Assembly (NCBI RefSeq): GCF_016859285.1
Contig: NC_053400.1
Span: 28,470,001-28,534,000 of the forward strand
Length of the DNA: 64,000 bases
Direction: 5' to 3'
Source: Xiphias gladius
Taxonomy: Eukaryota; Chordata; Actinopteri; Istiophoriformes; Xiphiidae
In this document: positions 24,765 to 38,279 of the stretch, piece by piece
How positions within the stretch are numbered: the stretch's first letter is position 1
Layout: the number at the start of each line of letters is the position of its first letter
Program-made: the position numbers and the translations under genes
The notes under the pieces: generated by a model
What the model saw: only the letters and a program-made list of their open reading frames with translations
The model's database searches: none
Told to the model about the DNA's origin: nothing

Positions 24765-25625
24765 GTGGAAAGTAACTAAGTACATTTACTCAAGTACTGT
24801 ACTTAAGTAGAATTACTAATTTGCAGATTCAGATTAATAAAACAAAATATCATCAACAAAAACATTATGTAGTTTTATTATAGGTTAAAATAAGATCAGA
24901 TAAGACTTTATTGATCTCAGGGGGAAAATTCACAAGCTGCCCAGTAGTATATAAGGAAATTAAAATGAACTCCGCCTTTATCCGCTGCAACATTATCATG
25001 ACACATTAATGCATCAATAATTATAATCCAATATTATAATATACAACATATATTATAATATACATGGGACGGTTGTAACACCCTGAATTCCTCCATTTAG
25101 AAACAAGCTAGAGTGATTACACTCACTCTGCACATGCTCAGTTAGACTGTCTTCTTGCTTACAAAAACGGAGCCACATTTGAAACTCCCAGAGAAAGTTA
25201 CAGGCAAAGGCGTTTTATTGAGGTAAAAATACAACTTTTTTCCGGCAGATGTATTTTTTGGACACTGTCCTCAGATCAAATGTCCAGGAATCCAAACAAA
25301 TATTATTAGAATCACTGTTTTCGTAAGCTTAAGAATAGAAATGGCTAACATGCGTCGAACTAGCAGTCAGGCTGGTTCACGTGAGGTAACCTGTATTTAA
25401 ATCAATTTCGCAACCTGTAAATGTTTCATAAAACCACTTAATACATTGTTTGAGTAGTTGACACATTTAAGTTTATAATAGAGCAAATTGGATATTCCAG
25501 TGTAAGCGCTTTTTGATTTATTGGCAAAAACTGTCCCTGGTCTCCCTGTAACAGAGTATTTCTACACTGGAGTATTGCTACTTTTACTTTAAATAAAAGA
25601 TCTGAATACTTATTTTCGCCACTGT
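24765..25625 (+). repeat. near full-length 'CTTAAGTACA' element with insertions
   Basis: The left end reads GTGGTGGAAAGTAACTAAG and CAAGTACTGTACTTAAGTAG. The right end reads GGAGTATTGCTACTTTTAC, AAAAGATCTGAATACTT and CGCCACTG, so the ends are short inverted repeats (GTGG...CCAC). The inside includes AGATAAGACTTTATTGATC at about 24,899, typical of another fish repeat, and an unrelated stretch from about 25,070. Confidence 0.65.
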
Positions 25626-26204
25626 TATATATACTATATTGACTACTACTATGTACTATATTGACAATATGTTTTTTAGAGTATTTCTGGTCATGATAGG
25701 CTGAAATAACCTTTCCAGAGACATGCTGATGTCGCTGCAATTTTGCTGTTGCCAAAAATGGAAAATAAAAATCATGAATGAACAAATTCCTCTTCGATAA
25801 AGGGCCACTTACACCAACAGTTCAACGTGTTTGCTTTATTCCTAAGAGTGACATGAAAAGACCAGTCTTGAGTCTCTTGGATTTCATCACCGTTCGCACA
25901 TGTAGCGGTGCGATGGAGCAGTGGGTCCCCATTTTGTTTGTCTGACACATGCGAGCGGGTGATGCAATGGACATTGCTGCCGAGGGGTTTACATGATCCT
26001 GCTGCTCAACCGTAACGCGCAGAGAAATGCATCAATGTGCAAACAAAGGCAGTGAATGAGACGGCAAGCTAATAAACATGGATGCTGAAAAATGCACGTT
26101 TCAAACTTTTTTAAAAAATCAGGTTTGCAAATGAGGAAAAAAAAAAAAGGCATTCAACATAACTTAGGTTTACCAGAAAACCCCACAGGACACCTTTGAG
26201 CATT

Positions 26205-26390
26205 GAGCTGGAGTCAGAGTGTGGCTAGCTTAGCATACAGACTGGAAGCAGGGGCCAAAAAAAAACAAAAACAAAAAGAGAAAAAAGCACCCACCTACAC
26301 CTCTAAAGCCTGTTAGCATGTTGTGTCTTGTCAAACACTGATCTTTATAAATGACAATTTTTTTGGTTTCGGGGGGAGTTACATAGCATC
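26205..26390 (+). repeat. dispersed repeat, 'TTAGCTTAGCATAAAGAC' family, copy 2
   Basis: GAGCTGGAGTCAGAGTGTGG, CTAGCTTAGCATACAGACTG, an A-rich insertion, CACCTCTAAAGCCTGTTAGC, then GACAATTTTTTTGGTTTCGG. Confidence 0.65.
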
Positions 26391-26629
26391 ACCACTTTGT
26401 GCTTCCTAAAGTCTTGTCGTCCCGGCGAGGTTTCCAGGTTTGGTACCATTGCACCCCTGCACGGACCAAGACGAAAACCTGTGCTGACTAATTGTATCTG
26501 TGCTGCGGCTGCTGCGGAGAAATACTGGGAGGACTGATAACCGGTCGCTCATTAGGAAATACTTTCAGCACATTACCTCCCGTGAACCGGTTATTTTTAC
26601 ACTTGTGTTTTAGCAACAATTAAACAATT

Positions 26630-26670
26630 GACTAACATGTTAATTTGTGTGCTTTAGAGGGGGGCTGGAG
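26630..26670 (-). repeat. inverted fragment of the 'TTAGCTTAGC' family
   Basis: The reverse complement reads CCCCTCTAAAGCACACAAAT and TTAACATGT, matching the inner part of copy 2 in opposite orientation. Confidence 0.5.
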
Positions 26671-28439
26671 CTAATCCTACCTGACACTGTGTGAGAGGCG
26701 GGGTTCGCCCTGCACAGGTCTCCAGTCTATCACAGGGGCTTGACAAAGTTATCCTGTTATGTAATCCTATAAAAAAAACCTTGGATTTTTGCCCAAAACA
26801 CCACTTGTCTCTTGGCCCACTGCCTAACTCTTACCGAAATCTGTGAACATCTTTTTTGAGATATTCTGCTAAATAACAAACCGATAACAAATAACAGGTC
26901 TCCTTGGTGGAGATAAGAGAATGGTAAAAAAAAAGGATGTGAAAAGGAGACCTCAGTGCTGAACCTGCAGACAGGGGAAAGACATGTTTAACTGAACCAC
27001 TTTGTCGCTTCCTCAATCCAAGACTCCTACTCTGTAAATAAAGCAGATGCACCTGATAAAAGCTGAAATCTCTCCAGAGATTAAATGAAAAAGACAGAGA
27101 CCGTAAAGAGGAAGAAAGCGGCTGATTTCTCTCGCTGGACGCTTTGACCCGAATGCTCTACGTTATTGTATTTGTATGCGGCTGTAATACCTAAATCCAT
27201 TATGAGAAATAGTGTGTAAGCAGCATGTAGATATTCAACCAGCGCAGGGATTTCAAAGACAGGAACGCCTTTAGATAACAATCAGGCCCGCCTGTGACTG
27301 TAACGCACTCCGTCCGCAGGCACATTCTGTGGCAATCGAACAGAGCAGACGATCTTCTCCAGCAAATTTAAATGGTGTTTGGACACTTAGTGCGCAGCTG
27401 TGAGACGAAACATCGTCATGTTCTGTTTTTGGGCAGCGTCTCTGGAATGTAAACTACCCACTCATAAACACAGAGGACTTCATAACAACTGTGTAATGGT
27501 GTGAGGCCTAATGAAATACAGTGAAAAGCTCGGTTTTCACATGTGAAATTCCACATCATCACATGCCTAATTAAACTAATTGAATTTTACATGATTTGGA
27601 TTCAACTCAACAGTTACAATCATTATTGTTGCTGGATATTATTACTCGTGGGGAATTCTTTAAGTGAACTGTGGTCGCTTCCCGTTATTAGATTAGCAGT
27701 GCGTGTATTTGTGTTGGTTTTATCAACACAAACGCTGTGCTCGAGGAAATCGGGTTTGAGGCAGATGCGTGTTTATTATGTCGATATGAAGATGATGCGT
27801 CGCAGGCCGTATATGTGTCATGTGCCATTCGGACAAATTCACAGAATATAGATGTTTTTCCATGTCTCTTCAGATACATCGCAGTGACTAAAGCCAACAT
27901 AACAAACCCCAAAACACAAATGGGGTAAATCTCCTGCAACTTTGCGTGGACATTAAAAGTAGCCTGTTGGATGAAGAGTGGAAGATTGGCAAAATACTAA
28001 ACATGGCCCAAGACCTACAGTACCACTTTGCACCGCAAATACATCATTCTTATGTTTTTTTTTTTTTTAACAGAGATTTTATATAGACTGAGTGTAAGTG
28101 GCTTTTAGAGCACTGTGACGACGGGCGAACATGCTTCTGTCTGCCACCACTGCTCGCTGGGAGCTGCAGCGAGGGGAGGGAGGGATGAGGCAACAGCCGA
28201 GAGGATGTCAGAGTTCCGGCAAATCGTCGTGGACCGTAACCCGGGATGTGACGGTCTCCATCTAGTGAAAATGGGTGGATCATGAGAAATATTAGCGCGG
28301 CTTGTTGCAGAAGCTCAACATGTCCGAGGGGTTGAAATACGTTATTTCTTGTAAAATCGTTAACACCTTATTCAAATGTTAGCTGACAACTGAGAAAAAT
28401 CAAACGCACAAAATGGATCAATGATGGATTTTTAAAAAA

Positions 28440-28640
28440 TTTTAAGTTAACGCTAGGGGTGTGGCACTGAGGATGGGGAATGGCTCTGTTGGTCAGTCAG
28501 TCGGTCCACCAGCTTGGTCCAGACTAAAATATCTCAACAACTACTGAATGGATTGTTATTCTTTTTTTTTTTTCTTTTACAGATGATTATGGCGCCCAGG
28601 TAATGAATCTTACCGACTTTGGTGATCCCCTGCCTTTCAT
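28440..28640 (+). repeat. dispersed repeat, 'ATCTCAACAACTACTG' family
   Basis: TATCTCAACAACTACTGAAT, GGATTG, then GATGATTATGGCGCCCAGG and GACTTTGGTGATCCCCTG. I recognise this from other fish sequences; no second copy in this window. Confidence 0.4.
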
Positions 28641-28719
28641 CCGCACCCGAAGCTGACATGTGAGACTATCCTCCAGTACTAGACGAGCCCGTAGGCCGTC
28701 TCTGTAAGCAGCTTATTGC

Positions 28720-29130
28720 AACCCATAGGTGCGTTTCATCGTCAGGCGACCTCAAGAGGCCGTAGTAATTATGACAGGAGGAAAGGAGGAGGTCAGGTGA
28801 TGCAAGGAGCCACAAAGTCAGTGTTTGGATAAGGGATGGGTTGGCAGAACACAGGACTTTCACACAGGAGACCGCCGTTTGATTCCTGTGTGAAACCCTT
28901 GGTCATCACCGTTTCTTTCATCCATGACGGTTCAACGACCTTAGCTGTGTGTTTTTATTATTGTAACCATAACGACGAAGGCCCTCTAACCTGGAGGAAG
29001 TACTTGCTTTAACCCAAGCCATCATCGCTTCCTAAACCTAGCCAAGTAGTTTTTGTGCCTAAACGTAACCACACCGTGACTGTTCCAAAGCCTTACCTGC
29101 ACGTTTGTTACCGTTACCGCGACGACGACG
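28720..29130 (+). repeat. possible dispersed repeat, 'AAGTACTTGCTTTAACCC' type
   Basis: Contains AAGTACTTGCTTTAACCCAA, TTCCTAAACCTAGCCAAG and CCTAAACGTAACC, a pattern common in fish intergenic DNA. A weaker relative (GTTATGTTTAGGCACTCAC, TTGGTTAAGGTTAGGG) is near 30,430. Confidence 0.35.
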
Positions 29131-29359
29131 GCCTGGTGCACCCGCCGCCAGAGGGGCACTATTACGTGAGACGCTCCTGTAACTACCGGATGGCCTGCCG
29201 TTCACATCTCCCCTTCTGACTTCCTTATAATATAATATAATTCCTCTTAGCTCCCTCATCGGGTCAAAATTTAAGTTAGGCCAAAAATTTGGTTCATGAC
29301 CAAATACCCGCAAACCCAGCGGCTCAAAGATCACATCTTGACTCACAACCTCCTCAAAG

Positions 29360-29399
<40 letters not shown>
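29360..29399. repeat. (GATA)n microsatellite
   Basis: About ten TAGA/GATA units. Confidence 0.95.
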
Positions 29400-30404
29400 G
29401 AGAAGGGGAGTTTTTCATCCAAGGCCCTGCAATACCATCACATCTTCTTAAACATGTCTTCCTTCAACACTTTTAATCTCTCTCTTAACATTGACCATGT
29501 CCTGCCGTGCAGCCTCCAGCGCAGCTAAGACTTCTGGTAGTGACGGTAGGTAAATCTCGCAGTGCATCAATCACTGGGCTCCAATCCAAACACATGTTAA
29601 ACACACATTCTTCTGTTCCCTCTCCGCTCCACAGATCCGAGGCATGGCTCTCATCTAATGGACAATAACAAGGCAGTTATTAGCAGCAGGACGTAGCTCA
29701 GTCCCACTCAGGGACACTAAATCAATCTGTTCCAAATAAACATCGGCCTTTTACGCCACTTGCTCATCCTGAAACCTGAGTTTAGAGAGCGACATCTCTA
29801 ATTTATTACTACCTAGTGACAAACAGACCAAGACTTAATTATTCCCGGATTTAATACAGTACAGTCGGTGAACTAGAACATCTTCGCTCTTCCTCATATT
29901 TCTGCTGCCTATCGTTTTTCTTCTCTCAGAGCTGTGAAATCTAAATATTCCTTCCTGCATTTAAGAGGAGCTATTTTAAAAGTTCAGTGTATTTCCTTTT
30001 TATAAACAAACACAGGGACATTTAGTCCAGACACTGTCAAAATTTTATCTTGCTCAGATTATATTGCACTTTTTAAAGACAGTTTAATTCCAGCTTGACT
30101 GCTTTTCCTCATAAAAATCCTCTAAGTCAGTCCACTTAGAAATTTTTGACCTGACCCTCACACAAGTCAAGAGCAACTCAGCAGGCAGCCGTGTCTCCTA
30201 GAAAAATACGTTTATAAACTAATTTGCAGCAGAACTTATGTATTGAGAGAGGGGTACCTGAATTAGATTTGTCAATACGAAACATTTATAATGAACAAAT
30301 CTGCCAAATCACAAAATTTCCATTCAGAACATATCTGCAAAATTTTCCCTGAAAACTTATTTAATCTGTTTGTACTATAATTTCTGCTTGTTGCAACTAA
30401 AGCA

Positions 30405-30425
30405 TTATATATATATATATATATT
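30405..30425. repeat. (AT)n microsatellite
   Basis: About ten AT units. Confidence 0.85.
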
Positions 30426-31980
30426 TATGGTTATGTTTAGGCACTCACAGCACTTGGTTAAGGTTAGGGAAAGAATTTGGTTTGGTTTAATATTGAAAAA
30501 CTGACCTGAAGAATGAGACATGGTGGACTTACTTAATTAACATTTAACCAAACCCTTTTTTCCATAACCTTAAAGTGTTTTTGTTGCTTCGGTTACTGTG
30601 TCCAAGAACTCTTGTTTGTTTAATGACCAGTTGGGGTGGGTGGGAATGGAAGATCGAGATTGGTACCTGATCTATGTCGAACAACATGACTTGCCATTTC
30701 AAGACGGTTTATTGTACAGTGCAGCTTAGTTGAAAACAAGCGAGAAGGTTTTTGGAAAAGAAAAATCTTAGCTATTGTTCACATTTTTTGTTACTTCATC
30801 AACTTGACATAAATGTTTATTTATCATCTCTGCGAAGTGTAAGATAAGAATCTGCGAGGCACTTAAGAAGTTTATTCCAGAGGCAGTGGGCACAGATTTC
30901 CTGAAACAATTTGTTTGTTTAAAAGAACAGTACCACAAAGACCTTTGAGTGGAGGATCAAGCGCGAGCAGTTCACTGAATATTCTGTATATTGTTGTAAA
31001 TGGTTAGAACTCATTTTAGTGCTGCGTTGTAGTTTAAAGCGACTGGTTTAATGAACTGGCTCCATTTTCTTGTTTCTTTCTGCCTGACAAACTGCCGAAC
31101 GGGTCCGAACTATCCCTTTAACGTGATTGGACAATCACGCACTTTTCTTCAGATTTTCCCTCCTCTTGCACGTGAGAGTCTGCACGGGCATAATGCGAAC
31201 GCAAACACAACACATTTACTATTTCAGAAAACATACTTTGTCTCATTCAGTACATTTTTACAGGTCAAGGGGCTGCCACTTGTGAAGGTTGGATATTGAA
31301 TGATATTAAATACGTTTCACAATAACTGCTACTAACTCACACAACAATGAGGATCCTGCTACAATCACTATATTCTAAAGGTACAATTTTTCTGCGCAAA
31401 TAGCTTTAAATCGTCACTCATTACAAGTAAAGCACATCAACCATTGACTAAAAAAAGGGAAAATTCGGGTTGCAATTTGGGGCTGGGAGGCATTCAGCAG
31501 AAGTAAGAGCACAAAAGCAGTGAGCAGAATTAATTTCATCAAATATTAAACTTGGGTAGCAGACTCAGCTGAGCGGCACAGGAGTCCGGTGGGATTTCCC
31601 CGCAGCCGGCTGCACGAGGAGAGCTGGAGGATCATGGGACATTTTGTACAGGAAGTGGACCTGGGTGGTAGCCATTTTGAAACGTAAGTGATACAATTTG
31701 TTGTAGCATACTATCAGTAATAGCTTGTATGTGACTTTTACCACACTGTTGGATACATCCCACTTTCAAAGCTTTTGGCCACCAGATACAGTATGTAACA
31801 GCCTGTTTTTCATCTGAGATAAAATGTTCTAAAGTCAAGGTTGTTTTTCCAGAGCTTTTTGACCATACGCCAAAGTCTTCTTCACTAATACTTTTTGTTC
31901 CTCAAAGTAATACTTTGGCATCTTTTTTTCATTTTCGGTGGAACCCTTCTTATGTGCAAGTAAGTTACTTTTCGTGTATA

Positions 31981-34900
31981 TTTTAGTAGCACCTTACATT
32001 AAGTCCTTCTATTTAGCATATAAAAGCAGTATACAAACATTTTTTAAATGGTCTGCAACGCACTATAATGTAGTTGTAAGCAGATATAAGGACATTTTTA
32101 AGTGTTTTATTAATGTACGTTGTTTGTCAGCATGGATTACTTCTCCAATAAGACATATTTTATATTTGTACAACTGTGTTTTTCTATACTGTCATTGAGT
32201 TATCTACCATTTATTAAATGTTGACATACAGCTTATTAATGGTCAATAGTGTTATCTATATTTCTATTATTTAAGAGCGTACATCCTTTCCCTACCCATG
32301 TGTCAACTTGCACAGGAGATTCACAAAGTCATGTTCTAGAAATGCACAATTATGGAAAAGCGTCATTGAATGTAAGCGTTGCGCTTATTTGTTTTATGTA
32401 TGTGTTTTTGCGCTCACGATACGCATCTACACAAATCCGCAGTCAGAAGTTAAACTTAACCTACAGGGTAAATTAAAAAAAAGGCATTATCTGCCAAACA
32501 CAGTGGAAAGTTTGGAGGAGAGTGTATTATGAAGGGTGTGGGGCGCTGTATATGTGTTGGGGGGAAAAGCGCATGACTGCAACTCATTTTTTAAATCCTA
32601 CAATAGAAAATACAAAAACTGGAGGAAATGAAGAAATGTGTGAATAGGTAGATACATTAAATAAACCTGCTATCTTTGTCTTTGTCTTTGCTATCAGTCG
32701 GTCAATATTGTCTGAACACAGTCCGCTTGAGCTGCATGTTGGGGACACGTGAAAAGAGGTCATAAGGTGACTTCTTGCTCTGTTTTGAAAAGTTAAACAT
32801 ATCCTGTAAAAACGTGATTTCTCACGCACTTGTCATTTATCTAATACATCTAAATATTAGGAGAGGAAGTGACATACAGTCTCATTTCAGTTTATACAAA
32901 GATTTTAATGGTTTGCATGAATGTAAACCAGGTAAATCATGTGCAGATAGATCCACTCATACAAAGTAAAAAGACACGAAATACAAAATTTCTCTTGGGC
33001 CTGCTGTGGCACTCATTTTACAGTTTTTGTTAAATCATTTTGAGTTTACTGGAAAACCATGTGGAATTATAAAAACTGATAAATAAACGGAATGTTTAAA
33101 TGTAAGAGGTCAATGAAAAGAGTCTTGCTGCTTCATTAAATGAAAGAATAACAGCCAATGAGCGTCTACACATGCTGAAATACAATCATCTTAGCATGAA
33201 AGCTAAGCTACAATAAGAAAGCAGCTGTTTAAAATAAAGTATTTCAATTAATTTATTATTTTGGCCTTTATATATTTGTTGACAAAGGAGCCTCTGCAAT
33301 TATTTATGATATCCCGCTTTCTCAGTAAAACTTCCTGCAGAAGCCAAGACACTGAAATCCGCATGAGAGTTTTCAGTCTGGTTGTGTATTTCTTCTTGCC
33401 AACTGAAAAAAGCCCCTTTATGCCGACTGTTCCTTACTGTATATGGATATGATGAAAGCTTCAAGCATTTAGGCAAAAACAGAAGTGAAAGTTATCTAAA
33501 GAGCACGTCTGAATCATTTTTGAAAATCCACCTCACTCCCGGAAAGTTCATTCTGCATATTCCAATCTATTAGTCATTCCCTGCACTTGTCTTGCTGCAC
33601 GGCGACTGCTTGAATTTTATTTGGAAAGTGGAGGTTCTGTACTTCAGGTGGACATTTTAGGGCTGCGTTGCGAGGCGGTGGCTGTAATGGGGGAAGTGAG
33701 GGAGAGAGAATGTTTTTGGGGGTAAAGGGAAGTGCATTACCCACGGGCAGCCAATAGCTTGGCACTGTCCCGTTGCCCTCCATCGCCTCCACTCAGCTCC
33801 TCCATCTGAAGCGTACTTAGCACCATTCATAATGCATGCTCACCACCGCCCCCCCACGCACAGGCCTGTCATGGTTTGTTCCCTTTGACAACTCAGCCCA
33901 AGTCTACTTTTGCCCCTAAGAGGATGTGGACGGTTGCATAATTTAGATGCTGCCTGCTGTTTTTGGGGCTCATCTCTTATCAAAAATGTAACAGACTGAG
34001 TTTCTGGGGGATTTTTACCTAAAGGGGGCAATGGAAGATGTTCCAGTTAAGACAAAGGACGTAGGCGTGGGCCAAAACTTCTCCAACTTCTCTCTCTCTG
34101 CAACTTCTCTGAATCCCGGCGATGTCAGTGACATATGTGGTTAACTGCTCGCATTGTTCACATGACAAAAAAACTCGACACAGGATGAGCAGCAGAAACT
34201 CTGCATATACTGCATATTTAAAACCAAAAATGTTCAGATTAATTTAAGAAGAATCTCATTTTTAATTCAAGCCTGCGCTGATGAATCTACTATGTTTTCT
34301 GACTGAAAGATTTGCTTTTTTGTTTCTCTTCTCAGTTGTTTTCTACTACTGGAGTAAATTTTAAAGTCACAACCTTAATCTGGCAGACTAGACATTCCTC
34401 CTGAGATGTCTTTGAATGTCTAAGATGAAATTATGTGCGCGAGCATGTGGGGGGATCACACTGTGTGTAACATATTTAATAAACCAGAGCATTGTTTCAG
34501 TGGAGTTGATAAAGGGAAACAAAAGGCTCATTGAAGGTAACTCATGCAGCCGGTGTGGCCAGCTGCAGTGGGGCAGGTCAAGGTGAGTGGGTGTCACGAG
34601 GGGAAGAAAGATGTTAAAGAGAGGGGACGAACACCTGCAGAGAATCTCTGACTTCACTCTACTGAAGAAAAGACATGGGTCACTGTATATTTGCTCATGT
34701 GTCTTCAGTTAGATCCCCTTGTTGGGGAATACAAATTGCAGAAACAGAGTTTAGACAGAAATCTGAAAGCCTAATGAACAGTCTTGTGTAATTCCTTGTA
34801 TCATAAAGCCTATCTCATAACCTCATTAAAACTTCTCTTCTTACTGAAGGAATAACGCAATGAAAGCAACTCATTATCCATAATATGTACCGTAAATTTT

Positions 34901-37900
34901 CTGACAGGCTCCTCCTTAATCTGACTTGACATACGCTAATACTGTCCATAATTCTTTGAACCCTCTGGAGAATGGATTTTTTGTGTGTCGCTGTTCTAGC
35001 TTGAATGCCAGTGGTGACTTCTCGATGCACACTCGAAAACACAGGCGGAGGTAAGACGAGTCAAAACTCAGTGTGCGTACAAAATGTGAAAAGGTTAACC
35101 GGTCCGGTAATCTGAAGTAGCAGTGTCGGGGTGACGCCGAGGAGGCAGAGAAGTTTCCCTCCATTTCGCTCTGTTGTACAAGGAGAGAAAGCGACCGCAG
35201 AGTGCACTACAGAAACAGCAAAATCGGATTTGAATCTCAGCTGTGATGCTACAATGCATGTGAAAGTACGAAAATCCTCTTTAGCCAGTAAGAATTCTGG
35301 TTGTTTACAACACAAGCCTAATGGGCAATGTGAGCAATGTGGCCCGGGCACATTGGAGCAAAATTACACTGAGCAATAATTTCATTTAATAATAATTGAA
35401 TGTGTTTTAATACATAAAATCTTTTGTGGAAAATATATCTCTGTTGCATAAGAGACATTTCTCATGTTGTTTTCCAGCTTGCACTTGCACTTGCACAACT
35501 GGTGGTGTGGAAGAAAACACAGTACACTGAGGAAAGAACACAGGCACAGTTTTACATCGTGCTTGACTTGTTTCCTGTAGACTCAAAAAAGATTTAATGC
35601 TGATCAAGGTGCTGCTGTAGTGCTCTTAACTGATCTTATTCACTCTTAGCACACAAGCACCGCTGTGGCTCTCGCTTAGCGTGCTACAGTCTTCACACTG
35701 CGGCATGTGAGCTACATTTGTTTCGTGGGGAATGCTTGTACATAATCAAACCAATCACTGCAGCAAGTAACATGAAATAAAGTTCCATCTGAGCCACACA
35801 GTAAGAACTAACCACTTTCCTTTGAGCTGTAGTTTAATTACTTTGGGCCAGTCATGCCACACTAGTAACTTGGTTTTGATCATATTCAGGATACACGGTT
35901 AATAAAGTTGTGATTGATTATGTAGACCCAAATAATATGGAGTAGATCTGTCTTTTGGGCTCCTGGGCAGTTGCCTGCTTTGCCCAGGTGGTAATCCAGT
36001 CCTGCTCAGCAGTTAAAAAGGAACGGAGCTTGGATCCTGGACAGTCTGGACACTGCTGCATTTACCACACTGCTGGATCTAGCCTCTCTATCTGGTCAAC
36101 AGTAGGAGAAAAAAGCAATGGAACAGGTTATCCAGAGTCAGACTTTAATTTCAATGCCTTTTTAATTATCATTACACGATTTTTCACCATATGTTGTGTT
36201 TTACTGACTAACCGGTCTGTGAGTTGAGTTCTCAGTGAACCTGTGCACGTGGCAGTCAGTGATCGGGAACCCTTATACAGTGTTTGAATGCCATTGTTGT
36301 GGTTTTCCACTGGAATATTGCAGCTAGCATTTCCTGGATTCTCTAAAACTGAGTGCTCATTCTGGTTTCCGAAATCAGGATGTGACGTTTATATCCGAAA
36401 CACGAAACCAGTACACTTGAAAACCCTGATCATGTCAGATAAATTCAGGGGTATGACTTTTTGTAAAGTATGTGTTGTCAACACCTCACCTTAGACACCT
36501 CTGAGTTTCTAAGGATTTTTTTTTTCTCCATGTGCTAATGGGGTGTAAAGTTTTGTTCTGTTTCAAAATGATTGTGCCACTTAGTTTGACAGAGGTTGAG
36601 AGGAAGAGAGTGGATTAAGAGCCTGACTGTGAACTTTCCATGTCTGCTTTTACTACTTGATTGCCTCCTCACACAAAAGAGTTCATCCCCACCACCTTAT
36701 TAGGTAAGCAGGGACAAGCGGCCATTGTTGCAGGCTGAAAAAGACCAGCACGTCTGCAAGACCATTTTAACTGTGCTGACGACAACAAGCAAAAATAATG
36801 AGAACAGCCCACCGAAAAAGAATACAGTTTCAAATAAATAACCACTGACAATCATAACAAACTGTTCCTATGGCGTTTGTTTGAGACATACGACTTATCA
36901 TAGCAATAGAATGAAATCCTTGTGTCACTGAAATGTTAATTTTTCAGAAAGTATAAATGTTTAAAGGTTGATTTGAGCTGGACCTCATGTTTTTATTTTA
37001 GGTTTGTCCTATAGGTTCCGCAAAAGACTTTACAAGCCTGAGAGCTTTGAAATTCCCCCCCCCCACCCAGCATGTGTCTTTTAACTGAAGTTATAACAGG
37101 AAACAGTTGGAGTTGCATTTTTATTCTGACAACACCACGTTATAGATTTTTGGATCAAAAAAAATCTGAAAGTGCTAATATACCGTACTGTCTCACAAAA
37201 CCTGCTATTATGTTCCAGCTTCCACAATAGTTTCATATACCACTCCATAATAGGTCATATCAGCAGCACGGCTTGTAATTATTGTTTACTGCCACTCTGG
37301 CTCCATTTATGGTGAACTGTCTCCCATCTGGTGGTGAGCAGCGAGTCTGTAATCTCAAGGACCTGCAGGCTGCTCACAAAATTACTGTCATGGATGAGAA
37401 GATTAATTAATTCCCGATTCCCAGTAAGGTCAGGACTTCACACACCAGTGAGTGGCCTTGGCTTTAAATGGGATCTTTTCGGTAGGTAGCACAGTGAGTA
37501 AGAGAAGTAATGTTGAATCCAGACACTTGCTCCCTCTGTCTGCTACGTACTGGCCGCAGGTGTTGCTGTTGAGGATGCCATGGTCACATCTTTGTTCTTT
37601 TTTTGGGGGGGGTTTAGTGACCTACGGTGCAGTTTATAGTTCATAAATGAAAATTGGACTTGGCATCGCATGTTTAACTTTTAATAATATCAGCAATCCA
37701 GTATAACAACAGGTCTCTTGTTACGGCCGTCATCCGGAAAAGCTCAGTGTGGATGGTTTGCAGTTGGTGGTTTAGAATAACGGCATTGTTATTGTGCTAC
37801 TTCAGGGATGATAAAGGTTCAAATTATTTCTCATTTGCATTCTTGGCCAGTAAACTACTGACGTAGCAAGTAAGTCCTTTGTAGCCAGAAGCTCGCGCAA

Positions 37901-38279
37901 TTGATTTGTGTGATCCACAGATGAACAGTATATCAGGTCCACTTCAGTAGCTGAATGAGTTTCTAATATCCAGGCAACTACGCACCTGCTTTAACTTCAG
38001 GTTTTTTTTCTTGCAATGAAGCATTAAACTTTTATAACTGACTTCTTCTCTACAGAGTGTGTCAGTAACAGCAGAAATATAGTGTAATATTGTACAGTGT
38101 TCTTCACTACGTGTATCTGAAGGCTGAAGCCACTATACTTTACAGAATGGGATGTTAAATGTACATTGTATAATAAAAGAGAATCCAAAGTTTTAGTTTA
38201 AATTTTCCATGTCATAGTTGGACAGAGTTAGTGCATGGATTGATTTGCACAATCTGCCTTCTCATTTAAGGCCATTAAG
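31981..38279. other. gene-poor region, part 3
   Basis: No gene recognised between the foldback element and the Tc1 remnant. AT-rich, with short frames only; nothing with splice context or a known motif. Confidence 0.55.
31984..32240 (+). repeat. foldback-type element, copy 1
   Basis: Starts TTTTAGTAGCACCTTACATT, then CTATTTAGCATATAAAAGCA and GCACTATAATGTAGTTGTAA. Both the direct and the inverted arms of the element at 40,170-40,674 match it. Confidence 0.6.

Larger units (their letters stand above)
21901..31980. other. gene-poor region, part 2
   Basis: No gene recognised. It holds several repeat copies listed separately and ordinary AT-rich sequence. A partial 'ATTAATCGA'-family end lies near 22,170-22,245 (GATTCATCGATAATCC). 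Confidence 0.6.
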
